Positions 1 to 9,379 of a stretch of DNA of 34,755 bases are shown here, one piece after another (position 1 is the stretch's first letter; each line of letters begins with the position of its first letter). Below the pieces are notes generated by a model. It saw nothing but the letters and a program-made list of their open reading frames with translations, was not told where the DNA came from and made no database searches. The position numbers were made by a program, and so were the translations under genes. The stretch spans positions 1-34,755 of the forward strand of contig JALOTN010000027.1 of the NCBI GenBank assembly GCA_025457885.1. Direction: 5' to 3'. Source of the stretch: Thermoplasmatota archaeon (GTDB taxonomy: Archaea; Thermoplasmatota; E2; DHVEG-1).

Positions 1-1
1 T

Positions 2-211
2 ACCAATTATGATATGGCCCATGCGATCATGCCAACCGAGGCATTAACACGAAAAGAAGTTCAAGAGGAACTCTGGCGGTGTTATCGCAACTTCTACGGA
101 TCAATCACAAGAGGAATCACCGGAGTCCTCTCAAAGAACAAACTGAAACGAACAATATATCAGCATATGGCTGGGCAGTTCGTTTTAGAGAAATTCAGGA
201 GATTGATTTGA
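2..211 (+). CDS. B12-binding radical SAM protein, C-terminal end (5' truncated)
   Basis: The frame is open from the window edge (first complete codon at 2) to the TGA at 209-211, so only the last 69 residues are present. The text includes MAHAIMPTEALTRKEV followed by EELWRCYRNFYGS and a basic stretch SKNKLKRTIYQHMAGQ. I recognise this as the C-terminal tail typical of cobalamin-binding radical SAM enzymes of the BchE-like Fe-S oxidoreductase group. The catalytic CxxxCxxC and B12-binding domains would lie upstream, outside the window, so the substrate cannot be inferred. The stop overlaps the TTG start of the next gene, which suggests co-transcription. The family call rests on tail similarity recalled from memory. 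Confidence 0.72.
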   Translation, partial: TNYDMAHAIMPTEALTRKEVQEELWRCYRNFYGSITRGITGVLSKNKLKRTIYQHMAGQFVLEKFRRLI

Positions 212-921
212 AACATACAAAAACTCTTATCCTCTCAGTAACATTCTCGATTCTTGCAGCAATCCTCCTCTTTTTTATCACATGGACAGCATCGGCGAAT
301 AACTCCTCGTATGATTTCGAAGAGAAAATTGGAATAGCAACTATCTTCATACTATGTTGCGTTGCAGGCTTGTTCTTTTCATATAGACCGCGGTTGTGGC
401 GACATCTTTTTTTACCTTCGAAAAATCAACAGAAACAAGACCAACCATGTGTTCACCGGTCTTTTCATGGTCATCACCCAGATTGTTCAACGTTTCAAAA
501 TCATATAATACGGTTAGGGAAAAAGACGAGATGCGCAGGATGCCTTGGCCTCTCCATTGGTTTAATTTTATCCATCGTCATCATGATATTCTATTCACTA
601 ATAAAAATCAATTTTACGAAAACGATAGCTTTAATATTCTTACTAGGGGGTTTCTGCACGGTAGCACTGGCATTCCTTGAAGTCCGCCACCAATGGAAAC
701 ACGCGAGCATCCATGTTGGAATCAACAGCCTCCTACCGATTGGTTTTCTCCTAATCATCATCGCAGTAATCGAAGGGACCGGAGACCTCATCTATAGCTT
801 TTTTTCCCTATTATTCTGTTTTTTATGGATGGATACTCGTATACAACTCTCTAAAGCCAAGCATAGAGTCCTCTGTAGGAATTGTGTCGAATCCTGTAAA
901 ATGTTTCAGGAAACAGTTTAA
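208..921 (+). CDS. Polytopic membrane protein with Cys/His cluster (DUF2085-like)
   Basis: The start is the TTG at 208, which overlaps the upstream TGA (TTGA) and follows an AGGAG at 197-201; the open frame extends further 5' but only inside the previous gene. The product is 237 aa. Hydrophobic segments lie near residues 6-28, 41-58, 113-132, 138-158, 167-190 and 193-208. Between segments 2 and 3 is a Cys/His-rich loop: C81, then HGHHPDC (87-93), then CAGCLG (109-114). This resembles archaeal DUF2085-type membrane proteins with a putative metal-binding CxxC. A second cluster CRNCVESC sits near the C-terminus. Function is unknown. Its stop shares the palindrome TTAA (918-921) with the stop of the convergent gene. 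Confidence 0.72.
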   Translation: MKHTKTLILSVTFSILAAILLFFITWTASANNSSYDFEEKIGIATIFILCCVAGLFFSYRPRLWRHLFLPSKNQQKQDQPCVHRSFHGHHPDCSTFQNHIIRLGKKTRCAGCLGLSIGLILSIVIMIFYSLIKINFTKTIALIFLLGGFCTVALAFLEVRHQWKHASIHVGINSLLPIGFLLIIIAVIEGTGDLIYSFFSLLFCFLWMDTRIQLSKAKHRVLCRNCVESCKMFQETV

Positions 922-1265
922 CGTTTTGATAGGACACGTAGTCCAAAGATGATGATGAATATAGCGATGACAAATGCGAAAATCCAGTTCCATTGAACCG
1001 TATTAACCCACGAGAGCCAGGTGTACTGTTTTGCCATATCTTTAATAACGACCTCAAAGAGAATGACCAGACCAATAAGGATGATAATAACACCCCAAAA
1101 CACCGCCCATCCGCGTCCACCCTGACCACCAGCACATTCATCTTCGCATCGTTGATCCCGTTGCCGATCAATGTCCTGTCGCGCTCCTGTTAGTGACGCT
1201 CCGCAGCTTTTACAAAAAGTCGCATCATCTTCATTTTTCGTTCCACATTTCTGACAATATGCCAT
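918..1265 (-). CDS. Small zinc-ribbon membrane protein
   Basis: The start chosen is the ATG at 1265 (MAYCQKCG), preceded by GGAGG at a normal Shine-Dalgarno distance; the longer open frame to 1298 has no such support. The product is 115 aa. An N-terminal zinc ribbon has C4, C7, C18 and C21 in the double CxxC spacing of zinc_ribbon_2 domains. A hydrophilic linker rich in Arg, Asp and Gly follows, then two hydrophobic helices near residues 57-77 and 90-110, and a basic end (LRVLSKR). The architecture is common in archaea and bacteria without a defined function. It lies 53 nt after the next zinc-ribbon gene on the same strand and may share its transcript. Confidence 0.78.
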   Translation of the reverse strand: MAYCQKCGTKNEDDATFCKSCGASLTGARQDIDRQRDQRCEDECAGGQGGRGWAVFWGVIIILIGLVILFEVVIKDMAKQYTWLSWVNTVQWNWIFAFVIAIFIIIFGLRVLSKR

Positions 1266-1318
1266 TCCTTGGCCTCCAACCAATCCTCTGATAATCACTC
1301 ACTCTATTTATACTTTAT

Positions 1319-2017
1319 TTATTGTCTTTTTCTTTTGTCTTTGGGAAGATTCAATATCAAGATGACATATCCGATAAGAAGAACAAAGACGAAGATGGTC
1401 GGCAGACTATTCTCTAACGATACTGCCGCTGTTTGAAGTTCCGCATTTGTAAAATTGGTGCTCGCATCATGAAGCATCCGTGATATGATCCAACAGAACA
1501 AGGTAAAGAAAACGGCGTAGAAGAGGGGCGAAAATATCTTGATTTGGAAGAATTTTCTGGAAAGATATTGGGTGTAATTTGAAAGAATACTTAGTGCAAA
1601 CAATGGTAGGATGTACGTAAGCAGGATACCCGCTACAATTTGAACCTCAGCTGTTCCTCTGTTCATGTACTCCATTACGAGAATGATCAGTCGGAACACT
1701 ATTAAAAAAATAAAGCTTTCAACCAAAGGTCCCACCGGACCAAAGATTCGTTCTGACCAATTCTCAGTACGTTTACCGAGACGATCCATTCGCTGTTCAA
1801 AATGTTGTGCTTCCTTCTGAGCGGTCTTTTGTAACTGTTTTGCAGTCTGTGTCATCTGGTCCCCGATTCTTTTCCCCGCTGTTTCCATATTTTGAGCGAA
1901 TTGCTGTGCATGCTGTTCAATGGTTGCTCCAACATCAGACCGTAATGAAACACCACAATGAGTACAAAATAATGCATCATCACTATTCTCCTTCCCACAT
2001 TTCGAACAGTTTACCAT
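1319..2017 (-). CDS. Zinc-ribbon protein with coiled coil and membrane domain
   Basis: The product is 232 aa from an ATG at 2017 preceded by AGAGGAG. Cys residues 4, 7, 18 and 21 form an N-terminal zinc ribbon nearly identical in layout to the neighbouring gene at 918-1265. Residues about 30-88 are charged and Gln-rich with heptad-like spacing (QHAQQFAQNMETAGKRIGDQ), suggesting a coiled coil or amphipathic helix. Four hydrophobic segments follow, near 98-117, 125-145, 160-180 and 205-223, ending in a basic tail KDKRKRQ. No enzyme motif is visible. The shared ribbon and adjacency suggest the two genes arose by duplication of the ribbon module and may act together at the membrane, which is inference. 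Confidence 0.75.
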   Translation of the reverse strand: MVNCSKCGKENSDDALFCTHCGVSLRSDVGATIEQHAQQFAQNMETAGKRIGDQMTQTAKQLQKTAQKEAQHFEQRMDRLGKRTENWSERIFGPVGPLVESFIFLIVFRLIILVMEYMNRGTAEVQIVAGILLTYILPLFALSILSNYTQYLSRKFFQIKIFSPLFYAVFFTLFCWIISRMLHDASTNFTNAELQTAAVSLENSLPTIFVFVLLIGYVILILNLPKDKRKRQ

Positions 2018-2126
2018 ACGTTTCTCCTCTGATAATAAACATCATATCAAATAAATCCTTAAAAATATACCTCTTAGGAAATTCTAAGGAAAAAGACAGT
2101 TCTAAAGAAGTGTTTCAATGATCAAA

Positions 2127-2741
2127 TCATTCAGATTTCATTTGCGTCTGAGGAGATTGTTCCTCTGTATTGGCTTCCGAGACAGACTCATCTTCTTTAG
2201 ATAGCTCCTGTTGTTTTTCTTTTACCACATGCCCAATTACTTTTTTTGCCAAAAATTCTCGGATTTCCTCAGGTTTTGTCGAATCAATCCCAAAATATTC
2301 AGGGAACAGACGTGTGGTTGTGAGAACCTCGGTGGCACCATGTGGTTCTGAATGAACAAGATGCATATTCATGAGCTGGTCCACGTCACCATAGATTCGT
2401 TCCCCTATCATATGCCGCAGGTTTGATTGTTTCACTGGTTGATGAAACGCAATCAATGCAAGGGTCTTCAACAAATCCGTGCGTATCTCAGGCTTTGCTA
2501 CCATCATAGATTTCTCGGTGAATGTTTTTTTCACCTGCATGATGAACTTACTACCGGCTTTGACAATCTCTAGAGAGGTTTCATCTTTCCGCTCATTATT
2601 ATAGGATTGCATGAGATGATCAATCGCATCGCTGACATGTTTGGGTGACATCCCCGTCGTTTCCTGGATTTCTTCGACGCTGAGTGGTTTTCCAGCTGAG
2701 AATAATAATGATTCTACGATACGGTCCTCTTTAATGCTCAT
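2127..2741 (-). CDS. scpB: Segregation and condensation protein B
   Basis: This 204-aa protein is the winged-helix partner of the SMC-kleisin complex, which compacts and helps segregate the chromosome. The N-terminus (RIVESLLFSAGKPLSVEEI) is the characteristic ScpB opening, and a second winged helix follows around residues 85-150 (LKTLALIAFHQPVKQSNL, then ERIYGDVDQLMNM). The last 40 residues are acidic, Glu/Gln-rich and probably disordered. The start ATG lies 12 nt after the ScpA stop, and the ribosome-binding sequence AGGTGG (2750-2755) overlaps that stop codon, so translation is probably coupled. The order smc-scpA-scpB on one strand supports the call. Confidence 0.92.
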   Translation of the reverse strand: MSIKEDRIVESLLFSAGKPLSVEEIQETTGMSPKHVSDAIDHLMQSYNNERKDETSLEIVKAGSKFIMQVKKTFTEKSMMVAKPEIRTDLLKTLALIAFHQPVKQSNLRHMIGERIYGDVDQLMNMHLVHSEPHGATEVLTTTRLFPEYFGIDSTKPEEIREFLAKKVIGHVVKEKQQELSKEDESVSEANTEEQSPQTQMKSE

Positions 2742-2753
2742 TCTTCATTCCAC

Positions 2754-3620
2754 CTAGGTAAATCCAAGGGTTTTGATAAAAATTTCTCCATATGGGAATT
2801 TCTGTTGATGAACCATGATCTTTTTTTCATAGGCGAGAAATAAGATGGAAACAAATGTTTTAATCCGTTCTTCTGCACTGTCCACCTCGCAGATCTCTGT
2901 GAAATTCATGGTTTTCTTTGGGAACTGGGAGATCTTCTCCCAGACCGCGGCGACATCCTCCTCCAAGTGATCCTCATGGGCAGATCCTTTCATCGCGCTG
3001 CGTGCCTTCTGCTCAAGAATGATTCGTTCCTCTTGCCGGAGATGATCCAGTAGTTGATACTGCTCTGATTCTTTCCTTGCTTCATCAAAAGCACTGAGCA
3101 GTTCAATCAGGGTGACCTTGCGGGTAGAATCCCGTCGTAACGGTTCCTCAAGAGGAGGTTGGGGCATTTTCATTAACAGATTGGTATAGGAATACTCATC
3201 ATCATTAGCAAGCCATGAGGACGTTGGGATATCCTCCCAGCCGAATCCTTGATCGACTTCCTGTTCTTTTGTCTCCATGTTAACCACCAGATGATCGCTT
3301 TGCATCCGCAGCACCTGCCAGGCCATATAGATAATCTTCCCAGCGGTGAGCAAATCGATTTTCTCTTTTTTCGCCCGTTTCAGATACATGGTGGAGAAAC
3401 TCACCAGGTCGATATCCCAGGGGTTCATATGCTGATTCAACACCAAATCAAATGCGAGAAACACGGAGCGGTCAAATGGATCCTGAATTGAGGTCGACTC
3501 ACCAGTGGCTGCCGCGGTCGCCATCTCAAGATATTGGTTTATTCTGGACATATCATTGTTTTCATCGATCAATGCTTTATGGAACAATAAATGGTTTATG
3601 ATATCGTTATCCAGCTCCAT
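2754..3620 (-). CDS. scpA: Segregation and condensation protein A (kleisin)
   Basis: ScpA is the kleisin that bridges the two SMC heads. The start is the ATG at 3620 (MELDNDIINHLL), which has an ideal AGGAGGTG at 3628-3635 seven bases upstream; it gives 288 aa and overlaps the end of smc by 14 nt. The central stretch (DPFDRSVFLAFDLVLNQ, then NPWDIDLVSFSTMYL) is the conserved kleisin core, and a C-terminal winged helix for the other SMC head is visible near residues 220-285 (FTEICEVDSAEERIKTFVSI). The middle is rich in charged residues, as in other archaeal ScpA proteins. Gene order and overlaps indicate an operon with smc and scpB. Confidence 0.92.
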   Translation of the reverse strand: MELDNDIINHLLFHKALIDENNDMSRINQYLEMATAAATGESTSIQDPFDRSVFLAFDLVLNQHMNPWDIDLVSFSTMYLKRAKKEKIDLLTAGKIIYMAWQVLRMQSDHLVVNMETKEQEVDQGFGWEDIPTSSWLANDDEYSYTNLLMKMPQPPLEEPLRRDSTRKVTLIELLSAFDEARKESEQYQLLDHLRQEERIILEQKARSAMKGSAHEDHLEEDVAAVWEKISQFPKKTMNFTEICEVDSAEERIKTFVSILFLAYEKKIMVHQQKFPYGEIFIKTLGFT

Positions 3621-6600
3621 GGGGGAGCACCTCCTGTACATGCGCTCTGATTTCTCCTTTTGGCCCAACGGAATCCGGGTCAATATTCCCAATCATCTCT
3701 GAGATCCCAGAATCATGCATGGTCACACCATACAGATAGTTTGCTTCCTTTAGGGCGATTTTCCGAAGTGAGACACTAATGAACTGAGAATGTTCCGCTC
3801 GGTTTTTTATCATCCGTGAGACGATTTCAGCATTCACCCCATCCAGGAACATGTCAATTTCATCAAGGACATAGAATGGGCTGGGGTCATATTGTTGGAT
3901 TGCGAAAATAAAACCAAGTGAGGCAATACTCTTTTCACCACCCGAGAGTGCAGCAAGACGTAAGACTTTCTTTCCATGGGGTCGTGCTTTAATTGTCAGA
4001 CCACCTTCGAACACACTCTCCTCGTTCTCCAGGAGTAGTTCTGCTTCACCACCTTCCGATAACTGTGCATAAATATCCCTAAAGTTTCGGTTAATCTGAT
4101 CAAAAACCTCAAAGAATCGTTCTTTTTTCTTACTGGTGATCTCACCAACGAGTTTTACCAGGTTTTTCCGTTGGCTATTGAGATGATCAACATCTTCATC
4201 GAATTTCTTCTTCCGCTCCATCTGATGCTCATATTCTTCAAGGGCACGCATGTTCACTGGTTCGAGTCCCTGCATGGTCTGTTCAATAGAGAGAATCGTT
4301 TCTTTCATCGAGTCAATGGTCGGGAGTTTTGTCTCTTTTATTTCCACATGGTATAACGCTATCTCCTGATCCAGTTCTCGGAGGGAGTCATCCAGGGTTG
4401 GTAATCGGTATTTCGCCCGGGCGATCAAATCAAAATAGGATTCTGTTTTGGTGCTTAGTGTTTCCAGCTCGTTTTCAATCCCAACCGTCTTCTTATACAC
4501 CGTGTCTCGCTCTAAGGCAAGCTCCTTTGTCTTTCCACTCATGGTTTCCTCAACAGTCATGAGTGCTTTTAGCTCGTTTTGACTCTTTCCTCGGGTCTCT
4601 TTAAGTTCTTGAACCGTGTTTTTCAGGGCATCAATATCCACATCGATCGTCGTGATTTTCTCGGTGAGTTCAGTTTTCCGATCCGTCAATAATTCGATTT
4701 TCTTTTGGATTGTTTCTTGCTCGCTATGGAGCTTCAATTTGTTTTCCTGGGATTCCGTGACGGTTTTCTCCAGGGTTCGGACTGCTTGGGCGACTTCTTT
4801 TTTTGTGCTTTTCAGAAGATGTTTTCCTTTTTCTTCTTTTAAACCATCTAGTTCCTTCAGTCGTTTTTCACATTCGTTTAATGATGTCAGTATCTTCTCA
4901 GTTTCTAGATTGATTACTTCTTTTTCTTTGAGTTTTGCCTCAAGGTCCTTTGATAGGATTTCAAGTTTCCCGTGGAATTCTTTTTTCCGTATTTCGAGGT
5001 CTTTTGTCTGGATACCTGCATCGGTCTCTCCTCTGAGGGTTCTGCAGATATTCTCAAGCTCCCCGATGTCTTTTTTCAACTGCGCAAGCTCCTCTGATAA
5101 CTGGTCCTGGTGTTGGATCGCTGCGTTCAACTTCCGTGTAATATCATCCAGGGTTTGCTGATCTGCGCTACCAAAAGAGAGTCGATCACTAGGTTGGCTG
5201 CCTCCGATCATCGCACCGCTTGCCTCAATCAAATCTCCTTTCATGTCAACGAGACGGACACCGCCCATGAGACGGCGCGCATCTGATAAGGTGTTCACAA
5301 TGACCGTATCACCAAACACATACCAGAACGCTCCACGGTATTCCGGATTAAAGTTCACCAGGTCAATCGCAAACCCAAGGGAGCTTTCATCTCGGACAGT
5401 CATGAGTGATTGCGCTCGTGGTTTCCCAACAATCATCTTGTTTATCGGCAGGAACGTTGCACGCCCTAACTTTTTCTTCTGCAAGAATCCAATAGCTTCA
5501 GCTGCTGACGCATCGTCTTCAACAACGATTGCCTGCATTCGTGGTCCCGCGGCGATTTCTAAGGGAAGTTTGTATTTCTCATCGACCTGGGCAAGCTCTG
5601 CTATCGTCCCACGAATGCCTTTCAGCTCCCCGGTGTTCCGTGCTGAAAGAAGGGATTCCACCGCAGAATTGTATTTTGCTCCAACGCTTTGTGCAGCCTC
5701 ACGTTCTGCTTGCAGTTTGGATTGCTCCCTCTGTAATTTGAGGATCGCTTTTTCAAGGTCAGCGAGCTGTTCTGTTATCTCTGATTCCCGTTTCTTTTTT
5801 TCAAATAGCTGTTTTTCTGATTCCTTAACCTTTTTCCCGCTCTCCTGTTTCCCCTTCTGCAGCTCTCCGGTTTGCCAGTCGATATCCTTTAGTTCAAACT
5901 CATAGGTGGATTTTGTCTCCTGCAGTTCCGCGATCTGAAGATCCAATGCATCCTGTTTTTCTTTTAGCCGATCTCGTGTCAATTCATAGTCATGTTTCTC
6001 GTTTTGTTTATTATTATACTCCTCCCGCATTTTCACCAATTCTCGAGTGATATCCATAGAAGTATCATCAGATTGAGCGATCTCATCACGGAGTTTCCCT
6101 AGTTCTTCTTCTTTTGTCTTCAGCGCTGTTTCAATTTCCTGGATTTTCGTTGTTAATTCTTCTTTTTGTTTGGTGTACTCATCAAGTTCTTTCGATATCT
6201 CCTCAAGTGATGTTCCGAGGGTTTCTTTCTCTTTTTTCTTCTCAGCCACCTCATCATTTGAGTAGTTGATGCGCTCATCTACTTTAATGGTCTCTGAGCG
6301 TAACGCATCAATCTTTTCTTTAATGTCGGATGCTTCATTACCCCCGGCAGCACCAATCTTCTTCTCAAGTTCATCTAATTTCTTCTGCAGTTCTGCGTAC
6401 TTGGTTTTTTGGGTCTCTTTTTGTTCGATGAATTTTTTCTGTTCTGATTCATAGGACTCGATCTGTTTGTTCACCTCAAGGATCTGTGATTCGATTTCCT
6501 GTTTTTTCTTCAACGCGACCATCGCTTTGGTTTCATACAATTTATCCTTCAACTCTTTGTATTGAAACGCCGCATCACGGTCTTTTTTCAACTGACGAAT

Positions 6601-7236
6601 CTGACTGGTAATCTCATTAAGGATGATGTCGATTCGCTCCAGATTCTTATCAACGTCCCCTCGTTCTTTCTCAGCTTTTTCGATATCCTCATCAAAGGTG
6701 CTGATTCCCGCGATGCCATCTATGATTTTCCGTCGTTCGACTGACCCCATCTCCACAAGACTGGTGACGTCTCCTTGTTTGATGATGTTATAGCCTTCCC
6801 CTGAGATCCGAGCGTGTGTGAGGAGATCAATAAACTCGGTATAGGATGCCGCACGATCGTTTATGTAAAAATAACTGTAGTAATTATCAGGATTATCCTT
6901 CAAGGGAGCTCGTTTAATCATCCGGGTGAGGACAACCTGATCAGCAGCAATCGGCATTTTTCGTTGCGAATTATCAAAAACCAGGGAAACCTTACAATAT
7001 TTCGAGGGGTTCTTCCGGTTTTTGCCTCCGTTGAAGATAAGATCCGTCAACCTCCCTGCTCGCATGACCTTGGAGCTTTTTGGTCCAAGCACGAAAAGAA
7101 TCGCATCGACGATGTTGCTTTTCCCGGAACCATTCGGTCCGGTGATAGCAGTAAAACCAGGGTAAAATGGTACAGTCAATTTATGTCCAAAGGACTTAAA
7201 ATTTTCCATCTCAACTTGCTTAAGGTACACACTCAT
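3607..7236 (-). CDS. smc: Chromosome segregation ATPase SMC
   Basis: At 1209 aa this is normal SMC length. The head contains ENFKSFG at 11-17 and Walker A GPNGSGKS at 33-40. Long heptad coiled coils run from about 170 to 500. A globular hinge with Gly-rich features (SGAMIGG) lies around 520-690, followed by the returning coiled coil. The C-terminal head carries the ABC signature LSGGEK (about 1097-1102) and Walker B FYVLDEIDMF (about 1121-1130) with Asp-Glu. ATP-driven head engagement with ScpA and ScpB extrudes or clamps DNA. The annotated ATG at 7236 directly abuts a GAGGG; the in-frame GTG at 7230 is better spaced from it (6 nt) and gives the MYLKQVE start seen in other archaeal SMCs, so 7230 may be the true start. 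Confidence 0.96.
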   Translation of the reverse strand: MSVYLKQVEMENFKSFGHKLTVPFYPGFTAITGPNGSGKSNIVDAILFVLGPKSSKVMRAGRLTDLIFNGGKNRKNPSKYCKVSLVFDNSQRKMPIAADQVVLTRMIKRAPLKDNPDNYYSYFYINDRAASYTEFIDLLTHARISGEGYNIIKQGDVTSLVEMGSVERRKIIDGIAGISTFDEDIEKAEKERGDVDKNLERIDIILNEITSQIRQLKKDRDAAFQYKELKDKLYETKAMVALKKKQEIESQILEVNKQIESYESEQKKFIEQKETQKTKYAELQKKLDELEKKIGAAGGNEASDIKEKIDALRSETIKVDERINYSNDEVAEKKKEKETLGTSLEEISKELDEYTKQKEELTTKIQEIETALKTKEEELGKLRDEIAQSDDTSMDITRELVKMREEYNNKQNEKHDYELTRDRLKEKQDALDLQIAELQETKSTYEFELKDIDWQTGELQKGKQESGKKVKESEKQLFEKKKRESEITEQLADLEKAILKLQREQSKLQAEREAAQSVGAKYNSAVESLLSARNTGELKGIRGTIAELAQVDEKYKLPLEIAAGPRMQAIVVEDDASAAEAIGFLQKKKLGRATFLPINKMIVGKPRAQSLMTVRDESSLGFAIDLVNFNPEYRGAFWYVFGDTVIVNTLSDARRLMGGVRLVDMKGDLIEASGAMIGGSQPSDRLSFGSADQQTLDDITRKLNAAIQHQDQLSEELAQLKKDIGELENICRTLRGETDAGIQTKDLEIRKKEFHGKLEILSKDLEAKLKEKEVINLETEKILTSLNECEKRLKELDGLKEEKGKHLLKSTKKEVAQAVRTLEKTVTESQENKLKLHSEQETIQKKIELLTDRKTELTEKITTIDVDIDALKNTVQELKETRGKSQNELKALMTVEETMSGKTKELALERDTVYKKTVGIENELETLSTKTESYFDLIARAKYRLPTLDDSLRELDQEIALYHVEIKETKLPTIDSMKETILSIEQTMQGLEPVNMRALEEYEHQMERKKKFDEDVDHLNSQRKNLVKLVGEITSKKKERFFEVFDQINRNFRDIYAQLSEGGEAELLLENEESVFEGGLTIKARPHGKKVLRLAALSGGEKSIASLGFIFAIQQYDPSPFYVLDEIDMFLDGVNAEIVSRMIKNRAEHSQFISVSLRKIALKEANYLYGVTMHDSGISEMIGNIDPDSVGPKGEIRAHVQEVLPHGAG

Positions 7237-7440
7237 CCCTCTTCACTAGAGAGCACGTCCGCTCCAATGTTATCGTTATACGGCATCCCAATAGGGAGAA
7301 ACAGAAAACTGTATATAAAATTTTGGAGAAAAGAAGATTTTTCATCTTATTTTTATATATTGAAACCAATGACAGTATTCTCCCAGAGATATGTTTTTAA
7401 AGGTAGACGATGTTATAAAAATTCATACAGGGGACTTGTA
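7237..7440. promoter_or_regulatory. Divergent intergenic region between smc and beta-helix gene
   Basis: This 204-bp AT-rich gap separates the outward-reading smc operon and the secreted protein gene. Plus-strand TATA-like elements are visible at about 7309-7320 (CTGTATATAAAA) and 7346-7360 (TTATTTTTATATATT), and either could drive the gene starting at 7441. The AGGGG at 7429-7433 is the probable ribosome-binding site for that GTG start. No clear TATA element for smc stands out close to its start. The open reading frame of the downstream gene continues through this gap only by chance. Confidence 0.4.
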
Positions 7441-9342
7441 GTGAACTTAAAAGGATTGACCATTGGAACGTTTCTATTCTTGATTGGAACAATTCTCCTC
7501 CCCGCCTCAGCGCAGAACTCATCTGCACCACCTCTAAGTGAGGATTGGCTCTATGTCGGTGGGAGCGGACCGGGAAATTACACAAATATCCAGGACGCTA
7601 TTGATGATTCCAGTGACGGAGACACAATCTTCGTCTATAATGGAACCTATGTCGGATATGTTATCATCAACAAAGCAATAACTCTCGTAGGTCAGGAGAA
7701 AAATACCACTATCATCGTTGGATATTTTGCCTATACCATATCCATTATTACCGATTCAGTTCACATGAGTGGATTTACCATTTATAATAATGCGACCCGC
7801 GGCGAGGGAGTCAGAATAGACTCATCCTATAATATCATCACCAACACCATCATTGATATCCCCAATGATAGGATACGACTCTATGGCCATCATAACACTT
7901 TTTCAGGGAACATCATTAAAAACACCTATCTCTACATCTCTGGAGATGACAATATTGTCACCAATAACGTTTTTTCAAACGAGTATCATAACCCCTTCAT
8001 CGATGACATGTATGGGATTTATCTTATGGACTGCTGGGATAACATCATTTCTAATAATTCTTTTTACAACTCAGGTGTTTTTATTTCATTGGAAAACATT
8101 TGCGATAACCTTGTGATAGACAACATCGTAAACGCTAAACCCCTCATCTATTTCTCCAATCAATCCAACCTGGTTGTTGATGACCCTGCTGGACAAATCA
8201 TACTCGTCAATTGTACGAATATCACCATTCAAAACCAAGAAATAAAGAACACCACGGTCGGTGTTCAAATCGTTCAATCGAATGCTTGTCGCATCTTTTC
8301 AAATACCTTCATGGGTAATCATTATGGTATATGCCTGAATGGGTGGAACAACTCCATTTTCATTAATTCCATCACAAACAATTATTATGGGATAGACCTC
8401 TCCGGTCATGACAATGTTATTTACATGAACACCCTTTTGATGAACCGCGATGGTATGTATCTTGATGACACTGATAATAACACACTCTTGGATAATACCA
8501 TCACAGGGAACGAAAAAAGTCTCCTGTTAGACTTTGGCAGCGATTCGAACGATATTTTCAACAACATGGTTCAAAATAATACTGAAGCGATACAAATCTC
8601 CGGGGATAACAACCATATCGAAGGAAATATCATCACACACAACAATGACCATGGGATACTCTTGATTTCGAGCGATAACAATGAAATCAAAAATAACATC
8701 ATCACCGGCAACAACGGAAATGGTCTTCTTTTTTCTAATTGCCACTATAACATTATAATCAAAAATACGATAACAAACCAGAGCCATGATGGTATCAATC
8801 TTCTCGGTGATGATGCATCGATCTCTGAAAATGTACTATCGATGAACACCAAGAACGGAATCAAAATCAGAGGAAACAATGCAAGTATCTCAGATAACAC
8901 TATAACATTCAACACTGGTGATGGGATAATACTACAAGGTGAACAAAACAACATCTCCAATAACACCATCACCAATAATTACAATGGTGTCTCTGTCTTG
9001 AACAGCAAGTCTACCATCATTACTCAGAATATGGTGTCAGAGAACAACGAATCAGGTTTATGTTTTAATGCATCTGAATATTGCATCATCTCAGGAAACA
9101 GAATATCAGAGAACAAACAAGGACTCTATCTTCTCGCTTCAGGGAATAATACCGTGGTTCATAACATCTTCAAGAAAAACACACGACATGCGTTCTTTAT
9201 GAACTGCAGGAATTGTTGGGATCAGAATTATTGGGGGAGACCACGAATATTACCAAAAATTATTTTTGGAAAGAAAATCATACAAAACGAATGGATCGTT
9301 CCTCTTATTGACTTTGATTGGCATCCAGCAATCAAACCCTGA
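7441..9342 (+). CDS. Secreted NosD-type right-handed beta-helix protein
   Basis: The start chosen is the GTG at 7441 with AGGGG seven bases upstream. It gives a 633-aa protein beginning with a clean signal peptide (about residues 1-24, ending LPASAQ). The open frame extends much further 5' into DNA antisense to smc, which is not credible coding. After the signal comes the motif YVGGSGPGNYTNIQDAID, typical of archaeal NosD/pectate-lyase-like surface proteins. Then come about 20 short Asn/Gly/Ile-rich coils (patterns such as NNTITGN and GDDNIVTNNVF). The end NYWGRPRILPK ... DWHP is a recurring euryarchaeal terminus. Many N-x-S/T sequons suggest glycosylation. Likely extracellular; ligand or substrate unknown. 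Confidence 0.85.
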   Translation: MNLKGLTIGTFLFLIGTILLPASAQNSSAPPLSEDWLYVGGSGPGNYTNIQDAIDDSSDGDTIFVYNGTYVGYVIINKAITLVGQEKNTTIIVGYFAYTISIITDSVHMSGFTIYNNATRGEGVRIDSSYNIITNTIIDIPNDRIRLYGHHNTFSGNIIKNTYLYISGDDNIVTNNVFSNEYHNPFIDDMYGIYLMDCWDNIISNNSFYNSGVFISLENICDNLVIDNIVNAKPLIYFSNQSNLVVDDPAGQIILVNCTNITIQNQEIKNTTVGVQIVQSNACRIFSNTFMGNHYGICLNGWNNSIFINSITNNYYGIDLSGHDNVIYMNTLLMNRDGMYLDDTDNNTLLDNTITGNEKSLLLDFGSDSNDIFNNMVQNNTEAIQISGDNNHIEGNIITHNNDHGILLISSDNNEIKNNIITGNNGNGLLFSNCHYNIIIKNTITNQSHDGINLLGDDASISENVLSMNTKNGIKIRGNNASISDNTITFNTGDGIILQGEQNNISNNTITNNYNGVSVLNSKSTIITQNMVSENNESGLCFNASEYCIISGNRISENKQGLYLLASGNNTVVHNIFKKNTRHAFFMNCRNCWDQNYWGRPRILPKIIFGKKIIQNEWIVPLIDFDWHPAIKP

Positions 9343-9379
9343 ACCAGTGTCTATACCACAGGACACCCCATAAAAGTTT

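Noticed and set aside
4616..5905. Plus-strand open frames of 181 and 220 aa inside smc
   Set aside because: They are Ser/Phe/Arg-rich mirror readings of the coiled coil and hinge codons and have no recognisable domains.
6814..7440. Long in-frame 5' extension of the beta-helix gene through the start of smc
   Set aside because: It is antisense to the conserved SMC head and reads through AT-rich promoter DNA; a signal peptide begins at the GTG at 7441.
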